Source: Candidatus Dormiibacterota bacterium
GTDB taxonomy: Bacteria; Chloroflexota; Dormibacteria; Aeolococcales; Aeolococcaceae
Reading direction: 5' to 3'
NCBI GenBank assembly: GCA_036495095.1
Contig: DASXNK010000067.1
Coordinates: forward strand, 1-64,000
DNA: 64,000 bases
Positions within the stretch are counted from its first letter, which is position 1. Each line of letters opens with the position of its first letter. This document shows, piece by piece, positions 56,420 through 64,000 of the stretch. The translations under genes were made by a program, and so were the position numbers. The notes under the pieces were generated by a model. That model was given only the letters and a program-made list of their open reading frames with translations, did not search any database and was not told where the DNA came from.

Positions 56420-57213
56420 GCGCCGCGATGCCGGTGCCGCTTCGGCCCGAGCCGGCGATCCGGCTGCGCGGCCTCTCCAAGCTCTTCGCCGACCGGGTGG
56501 CGGTCGACGCGATGAGCCTGGAGGTCGCCGCCGGCGAGCTCTTCGGCTTCCTCGGACCCAACGGCGCGGGCAAGACCACCACCATCCGGCTGCTCACCGG
56601 CCTGCTCCGGCCCACCTCGGGGAGCGCCGAGCTCTGCGGCCACGACGTGGTCGCAGACCCGCTCCGCGCCCGGGCGGTGACCGGCTACGTCCCCGACCAG
56701 CCGGCCCTGTACGACAGGCTCACCGGGCGGGAGATGCTCGCCTTCGCCGCCGACCTCTACGGGGTGCCCCGGCGGGTGCAGGCGGCGCGCATCGACCCTC
56801 TGCTCGGCGGCTTCGGCCTCGACGGCCACGCCGAGCGCCTGGTCCAGTCGTACTCGCGGGGGATGCGCCAGAAGCTCGCCCTGGGGGCGGCGCTGCTCCA
56901 CGACCCGCAGGTGCTCTTCCTCGACGAGCCCACCGTCGGCCTCGACCCCGCTGGCGCTCGGCAGCTGAAGGACATCCTCCGCGGTCTCTGCGCCGAGGGG
57001 CGCACCGTCTTCCTCAGCACCCACGTGCTCGAGGTCGCGGAGCTGCTCTGCGACCGGGTCGGGGTCGTCCACCACGGCCGGCTGGTGGCGGTCGAGACCC
57101 CCGCCGAGCTGCGCACCACCCTCGGCGCCGGCACCCTCGAGGAGGCCTTCCTCCGGCTCACCGGGGCCGACGGCGACTCCGACCTGCGGCCGCTGCTCCG
57201 CGCGCTCGAGTGA
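56416..57213 (+). CDS. ABC transporter ATP-binding protein
   Basis: A 265-residue ABC-2-type exporter ATPase. Walker A GPNGAGKTT (about 49-57), signature SYSRGMRQKLALG, Walker B VLFLDEPTVGLD and the switch His in LSTHVLE are all intact. ATG 56416 overlaps the DUF1802 stop; GTGA overlap with the permease. It would drive export by the permease at 57210. The substrate is unknown. Confidence 0.95.
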   Translation: MSAAMPVPLRPEPAIRLRGLSKLFADRVAVDAMSLEVAAGELFGFLGPNGAGKTTTIRLLTGLLRPTSGSAELCGHDVVADPLRARAVTGYVPDQPALYDRLTGREMLAFAADLYGVPRRVQAARIDPLLGGFGLDGHAERLVQSYSRGMRQKLALGAALLHDPQVLFLDEPTVGLDPAGARQLKDILRGLCAEGRTVFLSTHVLEVAELLCDRVGVVHHGRLVAVETPAELRTTLGAGTLEEAFLRLTGADGDSDLRPLLRALE

Positions 57214-58865
57214 CCGACGCCTGGGCCGGCTACCGGCCGGTGCCGCGGCTGCTCGGGGTGCGGGCGAGGATGGCGGTCAACGCCTGCCTGCGCGCCGGTC
57301 CCGAGCAGCGGGGCCGCACCCTCATCCTCGCCACCGTGGCGGTCGCCTGGTGGCTCGGCAGCCACCACCTCGCCGCCGCCATCCTCGGCGCCGGGGCGCC
57401 GTCGCCGGGCAGCCTCGAGCTCTCCGTGGCGGCGGCCCTGGCCACGCTGTGCGGGGTGGTGGCGGTGACCTCGGTCAGCTTCGCGATCAGCGGCCTGTAC
57501 TTCGCCCGCGACCTCGAGATGCTCCTGGTCGCCCCGCTGGCGCCGCGGGCGGTGCTGCTCGCCAAGCTCTGCGTCCAGCTGGTCACCGGGGTCGGGGTGG
57601 CGGCGCTGCTCGCCGGCCCCTGGCTGGTGGCGTACCTGTCGGCGGTGGGGGCCCTCGCCGCCCTCCCGGTGGTGGCGCTCGCCGCCGTCGCCCTCGCCGC
57701 GCTGCCGCTGGCGGCGGGCACCGCGGTGACCATCGCCACGGTGCGGGTGATGCCGGCGCGGCGGGTGCGCGAGGCCGCCGCGCTCCTGGTCACCGGCACC
57801 GTGTTCACCGTCACCGCGGTCAACGTGGTGCTGCGCACCCCCGACGGGATGCGCTCCACCACCCCGCTGGCCCTCGACGCCCCCGGTCGGGGCCGGGTGG
57901 CCGACCTCGCCTGGCTGCCCACCGGCTGGGCGGCGCGGGCGGTGGTGGCGGCGGCGCGCGGCGAGCTCGCCACCGCCGCCCTGCTGACCCTGCTGCTCGC
58001 CGCCGCCGGCGCAGGCGCGCTGCTGCTGGTCTCGCGCCTGGGCGAGGCCGCGTTCGTCTCCGGCCACCAGCGCAGCACCGAGGCGGGGGAGGGGAGGCGC
58101 CGCCGTCCCAGCCGCACCCGGCTGCTCCGGCCGGGCGCCGAGGGCGGCCCCCGCACCGTCTGGGTCTCCATCGCCCGAAAGGACCTGCGCGAGCTGCGCC
58201 GCGACGCCTCGCAGCTGGGCCAGCTGGTGCTGCCCGTCGCCCTCTTCGCCCTCTACATCGCGGTGCCCGGCCAGGCGCCGGCGGCGGGCGCCGCCACCGC
58301 CCGGCTTCCCGCCTGGTTCGCGGTGGCGCTCACCGCCGGGTTCGCATCGCTCTTCGCCGCCTCCGGGGTGGCGCTGCGCGGGGTCGGGGCCGAGGGCCGG
58401 CGGCTCTGGCTGCTGCGCACCGCGCCGGTCCGGGCCGGCCAGGTGCTGCTCGCCAAGTTCTCGGTCGGGCTGTTCGTCGCCGCCGGGCTCGGCCTCGGAC
58501 TGCTCGTGGTCGGGGGCCTCCGCGAGCACCTCCCCGCCGCCGAGGTCGGCCTCGCCGGCCTCCGGCTGCTGGTGATCATCGCCGGGCTCGTCGCCCTCGC
58601 CACCGGCCTGGGGGCGGTGCGGCCGCGGCTCGACTGGACCGATCCCCGGCGCAGCGTCGGCATCGGCCAGAGCCTCGGGTTCCTCGCCCTCGGCTCCGCC
58701 TACCTGGCGGTCTGCTTCACCGTGCTCGCGCTCCCGTACGCGCACGCCCCCCTCGGCTCCGGCGCACTCACCCCCGGCGACGCCGCTGTGGTCGCGATCG
58801 CCGCGGGCACCGCCGGGCTGGCGCTCCGGACCGGCGTCGCCCGGCTGCGGTCGATCGAGCTCTGA
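57210..58865 (+). CDS. ABC-2-type exporter permease
   Basis: A 551-residue integral membrane protein with about 12 hydrophobic segments in two halves, joined by a charged cytoplasmic region near 290-320 (STEAGEGRRRRPSRTR). ARKDLRELRRDASQLGQL is a typical start of the second half. It is bigger than single-half ABC-2 permeases and resembles the putative ABC exporter family. GTG 57210 overlaps the ATPase; its stop overlaps the galactokinase CTG. Confidence 0.83.
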   Translation: MTDAWAGYRPVPRLLGVRARMAVNACLRAGPEQRGRTLILATVAVAWWLGSHHLAAAILGAGAPSPGSLELSVAAALATLCGVVAVTSVSFAISGLYFARDLEMLLVAPLAPRAVLLAKLCVQLVTGVGVAALLAGPWLVAYLSAVGALAALPVVALAAVALAALPLAAGTAVTIATVRVMPARRVREAAALLVTGTVFTVTAVNVVLRTPDGMRSTTPLALDAPGRGRVADLAWLPTGWAARAVVAAARGELATAALLTLLLAAAGAGALLLVSRLGEAAFVSGHQRSTEAGEGRRRRPSRTRLLRPGAEGGPRTVWVSIARKDLRELRRDASQLGQLVLPVALFALYIAVPGQAPAAGAATARLPAWFAVALTAGFASLFAASGVALRGVGAEGRRLWLLRTAPVRAGQVLLAKFSVGLFVAAGLGLGLLVVGGLREHLPAAEVGLAGLRLLVIIAGLVALATGLGAVRPRLDWTDPRRSVGIGQSLGFLALGSAYLAVCFTVLALPYAHAPLGSGALTPGDAAVVAIAAGTAGLALRTGVARLRSIEL

Positions 58866-59995
58866 ACCGGCTGGAGGCCGCCGCGGCCGGGCTGCTGGAG
58901 GGCGGCCTCGGGGCCGGCCCGCCGCCCTCCACCGCCCGGGCACCGGGGCGCTGCACCCTGGTGGGCGAGCACGTCGACTACGCCGGGGGACGGGTGCTCT
59001 GCTGCCCCGTCGATCGCGCTGTCGGGGTGGCGCTGCGACCGTCGGCCGACCGCGTCTGGCGGCTGCTGAGCGGCGAGCGCCGGGTCGAGCGCGCCGCCGC
59101 CGAGCCGGCGGGCGACCTCGGCGACCGCGCCTTCGCCCCCGCGGTGGTGCTCGCCGCCACCGGGATCGCCGTGCCCGCCCTCGAGGTCGCGGTCGCCGCC
59201 GACCTCCCCGAGGCGGCGGGGCTGGCCTCCTCGGCGGCGCTCTGCTGCGCCGTGACCGTGGCGCTGCTCCGGCTGCTGGGCGAGCGTCTGACCCCCCGGC
59301 GCCTCGCCGAGGTGGCGCTGGCCGCCGAGCGGGACGTGGTCGGGGTGCCCTGCGGCCCCCTCGACCAGCGTGCCGTGGTCGGCCTTCCCGAGGGCGGGGC
59401 GCTGCTCCTCGACTGTGCCGACGGCTCGGCCGCGGCGGTGCCCTGGGGCCTGGAGGGGGCGGTGCTGGTGGCCTGCGACAGCGGCGAGACCCACGACGTC
59501 GGCGGCGCCGGGTACCGCCGCCGCCGCGCCGAGGCCGAGGCGGCGCTCCGCGCCCTCGGGGTCCCGGGGGTGCGCGGGCTGGACCCCGCCGCGGTCGAGG
59601 CGGCGGGGCTGGCGCCGCCGCTCGACCGCCGCGCCCGCCACCTGGTCGGCGAGACCGGACGCGCCGCCGCCGCCGCCGCCGCCCTCGCCGCCGGCGACGC
59701 CGCCGCCCTGGGGGCGCTGATGTCGGCGAGCCACGCCTCGCTGCGCGACGACTACGAGGTGAGCACCGCGGCGCTCGACGCGGTCGTCGCCGCCGCCCTG
59801 GACGTCCCCGGGTGCCACGGCGCCCGCATCGTCGGCGCCGGCTTCGGGGGCACCGCCGTGGCCCTGGTCGCCGAGGCCGCCGCCGGGCGGTGCCAGGCGG
59901 CGATGGAGGCGGCGGTGCCGGGCTCGAGGGGGGGCTGGCGGCTGGCCCACGCCCCCGGCCTGGCGGTCACCGCCGTCGACGTGCTGGCTGGCTGA
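58862..59995 (+). CDS. galK: Galactokinase (GHMP family), apparent CTG start
   Basis: GalK phosphorylates galactose in the Leloir pathway. The 377-residue product has the signature APGRCTLVGEHVDYAGG (about 27-43) with the galactose-binding GEHVDY, the GHMP phosphate loop EAAGLASSAALCCA, and the C-terminal GARIVGAGFGGTAVAL. The only possible start before the signature is CTG 58862, in a CTGA overlap with the permease stop. The first GTG in frame (58961) is inside the signature itself. No galT or galE is adjacent, so a different sugar is possible. Confidence 0.88.
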   Translation: MNRLEAAAAGLLEGGLGAGPPPSTARAPGRCTLVGEHVDYAGGRVLCCPVDRAVGVALRPSADRVWRLLSGERRVERAAAEPAGDLGDRAFAPAVVLAATGIAVPALEVAVAADLPEAAGLASSAALCCAVTVALLRLLGERLTPRRLAEVALAAERDVVGVPCGPLDQRAVVGLPEGGALLLDCADGSAAAVPWGLEGAVLVACDSGETHDVGGAGYRRRRAEAEAALRALGVPGVRGLDPAAVEAAGLAPPLDRRARHLVGETGRAAAAAAALAAGDAAALGALMSASHASLRDDYEVSTAALDAVVAAALDVPGCHGARIVGAGFGGTAVALVAEAAAGRCQAAMEAAVPGSRGGWRLAHAPGLAVTAVDVLAG

Positions 59996-60008
59996 CGTAT
60001 CCGTCAGC
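59991..60008. other. Inverted repeat spanning the galK stop and plsY upstream region
   Basis: A perfect 7-bp inverted repeat (GCTGACG / CGTCAGC) with a TATC loop includes the galK stop codon and reaches to 16 nt before the plsY -10. It could terminate galK or act as an operator for plsY. Confidence 0.4.
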
Positions 60009-60023
60009 GAACCGGCGGAACCC

Positions 60024-60029
60024 TATACT
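60024..60029 (+). promoter_or_regulatory. -10 element of plsY copy 2 (leaderless)
   Basis: TATACT lies 7 nt before ATG 60037 with no ribosome site between them. Confidence 0.6.
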
Positions 60030-60036
60030 CGCGGCG

Positions 60037-60717
60037 ATGGTCGGCACCCTCAGGGGCCTCGCCGGCTGCGCGCTGGGATACTCGGTGGGCTCGGTCCCCG
60101 TCGGGCTCTGGCTGGGGCGCGCGGCACGAGGTCTCGACGTCCGTGAGCACGGCAGCGGCAGCACCGGTGCCACCAACGTCTCGCGCGTGCTCGGCCCCGC
60201 CGCCGGGGCAGCGGTCTTCCTCCTCGACGTCGGCAAGGGCGCGGTGGCGGTCGGGGCGGCGCGGGCGCTGGGCACCGGCTCGGCCGGCCAGGCGGCGGCG
60301 GGGCTGGCCGCGGTGGTCGGTCACTCCTGGCCCGCGCTCGCGCACTTCCGCGGGGGGAAGTCGGTGGCGACCGCGTTCGGCGGCCTGATCGTGCTCTCCC
60401 CGCCGGGTGCCGGGGCCGCGGTGGCGGGCGGGATGACGGCGCTTCTGACAACCCGGATCGTCTCGGTGGGCTCGCTCGCCGCCGCCGGCTCGGCCACCGC
60501 CGGCACCGCCGCCGCCTGGGCGCTGTCGGGCCCGAGGACCGGGGGAGCGCAGCGCCGCTGCTCGCGCGCCGCCGCCTTCGGGTTCACCGCGGCGGCCACC
60601 GGGATCATCGTCCTGCGGCACTCGCCGAACCTCCGCCGGCTGCTCCGGGGCGAGGAGCCCAGGATGGTCCTGGCGGGCCGGTCGCGCGCCGATGCGCGAT
60701 CGGTGACGAACGCGTGA
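60037..60717 (+). CDS. plsY: Glycerol-3-phosphate acyltransferase PlsY (copy 2)
   Basis: A 226-residue PlsY-type acyltransferase. It has GYSVGSVPVGLWLGR, HGSGSTGATNVSRVLG (motif 1) and AHFRGGKSVATAFG (motif 2), closer to the family consensus than copy 1 in the second motif. Four to five membrane helices are visible, with a basic C-terminus. ATG 60037 lies 7 nt behind TATACT. Two copies 7 kb apart with different promoters may answer to different fatty-acid supplies. Confidence 0.9.
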   Translation: MVGTLRGLAGCALGYSVGSVPVGLWLGRAARGLDVREHGSGSTGATNVSRVLGPAAGAAVFLLDVGKGAVAVGAARALGTGSAGQAAAGLAAVVGHSWPALAHFRGGKSVATAFGGLIVLSPPGAGAAVAGGMTALLTTRIVSVGSLAAAGSATAGTAAAWALSGPRTGGAQRRCSRAAAFGFTAAATGIIVLRHSPNLRRLLRGEEPRMVLAGRSRADARSVTNA

Positions 60718-60755
60718 CGGTTGTCCAGCCGCCGTTCGGGCGCCGTCCGCCACCC

Positions 60756-60761
60756 TATGAT
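60756..60761 (+). promoter_or_regulatory. -10 element of the Cys-rich surface protein (leaderless)
   Basis: TATGAT is followed by 7 nt and ATG 60769. No ribosome site fits, so a leaderless start is likely. Confidence 0.55.
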
Positions 60762-60768
60762 TTCGGCC

Positions 60769-61986
60769 ATGCGGAGATTGGGACGGGCCTTCCTGCGTGC
60801 GTCGTGGACGCGCCGGGTGGCGGCGCTGACGGTGACGCTCGGCCTGCTCGGCGGCAACAGCATGCTGGTCGCCACCACCGTCTTCGCCGCGGTTCCGACC
60901 ACGCCGGTGACGTCCGGTGGGCTCGGCGGCCTGCTCGGTCTCGGCTCCGCTCCGGCGGCCACCGAGGGCATCCGGATCACCATCCCGCAGCAGGTCTGCC
61001 AGATGCTGCCGACACTCTGCCAGCCGGGGACGAGGGTCTTCGAGATCCCCGCCGGGGTGGGCACCCTGGGCGCCGCGCCCCCGCAGCTGCCGGGGCACCC
61101 CCGGGGCCACGTGACCATCCCCTCCACGGGATGCCTGCTGGGGCTCATCGGCTGCGGCCAGTCGACCCCGACGCCGAAGCCGAAGGCCACCGCGGCTCCC
61201 ACGGTGAGGCCGAGCGCGCAGGCCGCCACCGCCGCGACGCCGGCGGCGCCGGCCTCCACCCCGGCAGCGCCCACCCCGACGGCCGCCGCGGGCGGCTGCG
61301 TGCTGGGGATCCTCGGAGCCTGCTCCCCGACCGGCGTGACCAACACCTGCGCCAGCGGCTGCCAGGCCACCCCGTCCCCCGCCCCGAGCAGCAACGCCCT
61401 CTGCGTTCTCCTCTGCAGCGTGCTGCAGATCGGCGGCAACTCCTGCGTCGCCACCCTGCTCTCGACCTGCGTGGTCGGCCCGACCGCCCCGGCCGGCTCC
61501 AGCGGCGCGGGCTCGAGCCCGGGCGCCTGCGTCGGCAACCTGCTCTGCCTGCTGGGCTCAAGCTGCACCGCGTCGGTGGGCTCCACCTGCCTGCTGGGGG
61601 CGCTGCTCCCCGGTCTCCCCGGTGTCGGCAGCGGATCTCCGCAGCCACCCGCGCCCGGCGCCTCCTCCGGCTCCGGCTCCGGATCCGGCACCACCCCGGG
61701 ATCGGGCACGGCGCAGCTGCCGGTCAGCGTGCCCGCAGGGACCGGCTCGGGCGGCGTGTCTCCGATCACCCTCCCGATCGGGTCGGCCCAGAGCGCGGGC
61801 GGCGGCTCCGGGCGGTCGGACGTCTCCGGCCCGCAGGCTCGGCGGGACGAGACCGTCGGCCTGGTCTCGGGGCTGAGCTTCGGACACGGCCTCATCCTCT
61901 GGCCTCTCTTCGGCCTTCTCGACCTCGCCGCCCTGGCCGGCCTTGTGGTCGTGGTGCGGCGCCGGTGGACGGCGACCACGAACTGA
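60769..61986 (+). CDS. Cys-rich, Pro/Ser/Gly-rich surface protein with C-terminal anchor
   Basis: A 405-residue exported protein. A signal peptide (about 1-42, ending VFAAVPTT) is followed by a middle region with short Cys repeats: GCLLGLIGCG, GCVLGILGACS, CVLLCSVLQ, ACVGNLLCLLG and TCLLGALLPG. Pro/Ala/Thr- and Gly/Ser-rich linkers separate them. A C-terminal hydrophobic helix with a basic end (LAGLVVVVRRRW) would anchor it. ATG 60769 is chosen because TATGAT lies 7 nt upstream; an in-frame ATG 48 nt earlier lacks this. The Cys repeats may form disulfide or hydrophobic contacts; function unknown. Confidence 0.78.
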   Translation: MRRLGRAFLRASWTRRVAALTVTLGLLGGNSMLVATTVFAAVPTTPVTSGGLGGLLGLGSAPAATEGIRITIPQQVCQMLPTLCQPGTRVFEIPAGVGTLGAAPPQLPGHPRGHVTIPSTGCLLGLIGCGQSTPTPKPKATAAPTVRPSAQAATAATPAAPASTPAAPTPTAAAGGCVLGILGACSPTGVTNTCASGCQATPSPAPSSNALCVLLCSVLQIGGNSCVATLLSTCVVGPTAPAGSSGAGSSPGACVGNLLCLLGSSCTASVGSTCLLGALLPGLPGVGSGSPQPPAPGASSGSGSGSGTTPGSGTAQLPVSVPAGTGSGGVSPITLPIGSAQSAGGGSGRSDVSGPQARRDETVGLVSGLSFGHGLILWPLFGLLDLAALAGLVVVVRRRWTATTN

Positions 61987-62017
61987 CGCTGCCCTGCCGG
62001 GCGGCGGAGGCCTGCGG

Positions 62018-64000
62018 GTGAGGAGTCGCTTCCGCTCCTCCTTCGCCCTGCGCCTGCTCGCCGCCGGGGTCGCGCTCTCGCTGATCCTGGTCGTCGGCAT
62101 CGGCGCGTTCCTGCTGGTGAGCCGCAACCAGCAGACCCAGAAGGCCGCGATCACCAACTCGGGCAATCGCGCCACCGTCATCGCCCAGCTCTTCAAGCAG
62201 ATCACCCAGCCCACGCTCCAGGTCGATGCCCGGGCGGTCGCATCGGAGCTGAACGGCGTGAGCGCCAAGCCGACCGGCCCCAAGGAAACCGAGAACGACC
62301 TGGCCATCCAGTTCCAGAGCTCGCTGGCCATCGTGAGGAACGCGATCCGGGGTTCGGGCTCCGGAGCCTTCGGCGAGTACTCGGTGCTCGTCGACGCCTC
62401 CGGGGCGACGTACGCGCCGAAGGACAAGCTGACCCCCACCTTCGGCGAGTCGGCGACCCTGCAGCGGGCGCTCGCTCTGACCCGGGAGGAGGCGCTGGCG
62501 AGCACCGACCGGCCCTACGGGGTCGAGCTGTTCCGGGACGCCAAGGGTCTCCACGCCGTGTCCGACGCGGGCGACACCGTCTTCGACCGCGCCGGCAGGC
62601 CGGTCGCCGCGGTGATCGAGGTCCTTCCCCTGAACGACGCGCTCGGGCACTTCCAGGGGGTCATCGGCTACCCGACGTCCTTCATCCCCGCCCAGTCGCT
62701 CACCGTCCTCGCCCGCCTCTCGCTGGACGGCAGGACGTCGTCGGCGGGCACCACCCCGCAGGTCATCGTCGACGCGGTGCGGTCCGGGAACCACACGCCG
62801 CAGGGCGTCTACGACGCACCCGGCGTCGGCTCGGTGGCGGGGAGCTTCGTCCCCCTGCTGGCGCCCGACGGGAAGACGGTGGCGGGCTACGTCGGGGTGG
62901 AGGTCCCGCTCGCCGACTTCGTGGGCGACCAGCGTGGTGACGAGTTCACCCTCGGGCTGATCGCGATCTTCGCCATCCTCGGCACCGCGCTGCTCGTCTT
63001 CTTCTTCGTCGAGCGCTTCGTGCGCCGCCCGGTCAACCGGCTGGAGCGCGGCGTCGCCCGGATCGCCGGCGGCGACTACTCCGTCGACATCCCGGTGACC
63101 TCCTCCGACGAGCTCGGCCGTCTCGCCCACGGCGTCAACCGGATGCGCGCCGAGATCGCCCAGTACGTCACCCAGATCGAGCAGGCCCGGGCCCGCCTCG
63201 ACGGCGCCGTCGACGAGCTCGGCGGCGTCTCCCGCGCGCTGACCACCACCACCCGCGGCGTCGAGGGCCTCCAGGAGGCGGTGGTCGGGGCCGCCGCCGC
63301 CATCGTCGGCCACGGCTCGGCGGCGCTGCTGCTGATCCGGGAGGGCGACAACCTGGCGCTCCGCGCCGCCCACGGGGTCGACGGCCATCCCCCCGACATC
63401 TCCAGCTGGAGGGTGGTGGGCGACCTGCTCGAGGGACGCTCGGTCCGCATCGACACGCCGCCGCCGGGCTGGCAGGCGGGGGGCATGCTGGCGGTGCCGA
63501 TGTTCTACCAGGACGCCGTGGTGGGCGCCCTCGCGGTCATCACCCGCGCCGGTGAGCCCCCGGCCGAGGGCCAGGACCAGAGCCTGGCGGTGCTCGCCAA
63601 CAACGCCGCCATCGCCCTGGAGAACACCCGCCTGTTCGAGCAGGAGCGCGAGACGGTGCGCCGGCTGCGCGAGCTGGACGCCCTGAAGTCCGACTTCCTC
63701 GGCACCGTCCAGCACGAGCTGCGCACCCCCCTGACCGCGATCATGGGCATGGGCGACCTGCTGGAGATGTGCTGGGAGACCTGGGACGACGCCCACAAGA
63801 CCGAGGCGCTCCACGACATCCAGGTGGCCGCGAAGAGGCTCTACGACATCGTCGAGACCATCCTCGACTTCTCCCTCCTCGAGTCCGACACGCTGAGCCT
63901 CAAGCCGCTGCCCACCCAGGTGCGCAGCGCCGTCGAGGAGGCGGTGGCCGCGGTCCAGTCCCGCCTCAAGGAGGGGCTGCAGGTCTCGCTCAGCGTCGAC
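62018..64000 (+). CDS. Transmembrane sensor histidine kinase (HAMP-GAF-HisKA), truncated by window end
   Basis: An open frame runs from GTG 62018 to the last base, 661 codons without a stop. A first membrane helix (about 10-34) and a second (about 310-332) bracket a large outer sensor domain, which looks like a Cache-type fold. A HAMP domain (about 333-385), a GAF domain (about 400-540) and a HisKA region with the phospho-acceptor His566 in QHELRTPLTA follow. The ATPase domain lies beyond the window. GTG follows GGAGG by 7 nt and 31 nt after the surface protein stop, so the two may be linked. Confidence 0.9.
   Translation, partial: MRSRFRSSFALRLLAAGVALSLILVVGIGAFLLVSRNQQTQKAAITNSGNRATVIAQLFKQITQPTLQVDARAVASELNGVSAKPTGPKETENDLAIQFQSSLAIVRNAIRGSGSGAFGEYSVLVDASGATYAPKDKLTPTFGESATLQRALALTREEALASTDRPYGVELFRDAKGLHAVSDAGDTVFDRAGRPVAAVIEVLPLNDALGHFQGVIGYPTSFIPAQSLTVLARLSLDGRTSSAGTTPQVIVDAVRSGNHTPQGVYDAPGVGSVAGSFVPLLAPDGKTVAGYVGVEVPLADFVGDQRGDEFTLGLIAIFAILGTALLVFFFVERFVRRPVNRLERGVARIAGGDYSVDIPVTSSDELGRLAHGVNRMRAEIAQYVTQIEQARARLDGAVDELGGVSRALTTTTRGVEGLQEAVVGAAAAIVGHGSAALLLIREGDNLALRAAHGVDGHPPDISSWRVVGDLLEGRSVRIDTPPPGWQAGGMLAVPMFYQDAVVGALAVITRAGEPPAEGQDQSLAVLANNAAIALENTRLFEQERETVRRLRELDALKSDFLGTVQHELRTPLTAIMGMGDLLEMCWETWDDAHKTEALHDIQVAAKRLYDIVETILDFSLLESDTLSLKPLPTQVRSAVEEAVAAVQSRLKEGLQVSLSVD

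Overview
This 64 kb window is chromosomal DNA from a very GC-rich bacterium. Genes are tightly packed and codon third positions are almost all G or C. Many starts are GTG, and more than twenty gene pairs are joined by 4-nt ATGA or GTGA overlaps. Several single genes have a TANNNT -10 hexamer only 6-9 nt before the start codon, which points to leaderless mRNAs. A leucine T-box, Tat export, Rieske and cupredoxin proteins and complex I-type genes fit a Terrabacteria lineage. The best guess is a Chloroflexota or Candidatus Dormibacterota type organism, but this is inference without a database search. I see no tRNA or rRNA genes, CRISPR array, prophage or insertion sequence; the region reads as core metabolism.

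Layout. 1-9.8 kb: tatC, then on the minus strand a lipoprotein and an ECF sigma / Rieske / cupredoxin operon, rph-rdgB, a membrane-anchored trypsin-like protease, trxB with a cobalamin adenosyltransferase and an aldo/keto reductase, and a PucR regulator. 9.9-21.6 kb: a di-iron protein, then a 12-gene aromatic operon (acylphosphatase, aminotransferase, trpEGCFBA, aroH, aroF, tyrA, aroA; trpD absent). 21.6-31 kb: a flavin-binding protein, a GAF histidine kinase, a coiled-coil protein, leuCD, a small HTH protein, two secreted proteins behind near-identical promoters, and ilvD. 30.8-38.1 kb: a tRNA-Leu T-box (specifier CUC) ahead of ilvB-ilvN-orf66-leuA-leuB-cimA. 38.2-43.1 kb: a zinc-ribbon membrane protein, a NUDIX protein, thrC and a sulfur-carrier / NIL-domain / mnmA group.

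43.1-50.0 kb holds a complex I membrane-arm cluster (A-like, J, K, L, M, N) without B-I, in which many proton-path residues of L, M and K are replaced. 50.0-64 kb: an envelope and lipid block (LpxL/PatA-like acyltransferase, GT4 glycosyltransferase, DegV, two plsY, two flippase-like membrane proteins), a DUF1802 protein with an ABC exporter and galactokinase, a Cys-rich surface protein and a HAMP/GAF histidine kinase cut by the window end.

Together the amino-acid genes give most of the tryptophan and leucine routes, the early and prephenate steps of the aromatic pathway, and a threonine-independent (citramalate) entry to isoleucine. The most unusual items are the degenerate membrane-arm cluster, two genes that appear to start with CTG inside CTGA overlaps, the leaderless-promoter pattern with a possible 20-codon leader ORF, and the ECF-Rieske-cupredoxin redox-signalling operon.
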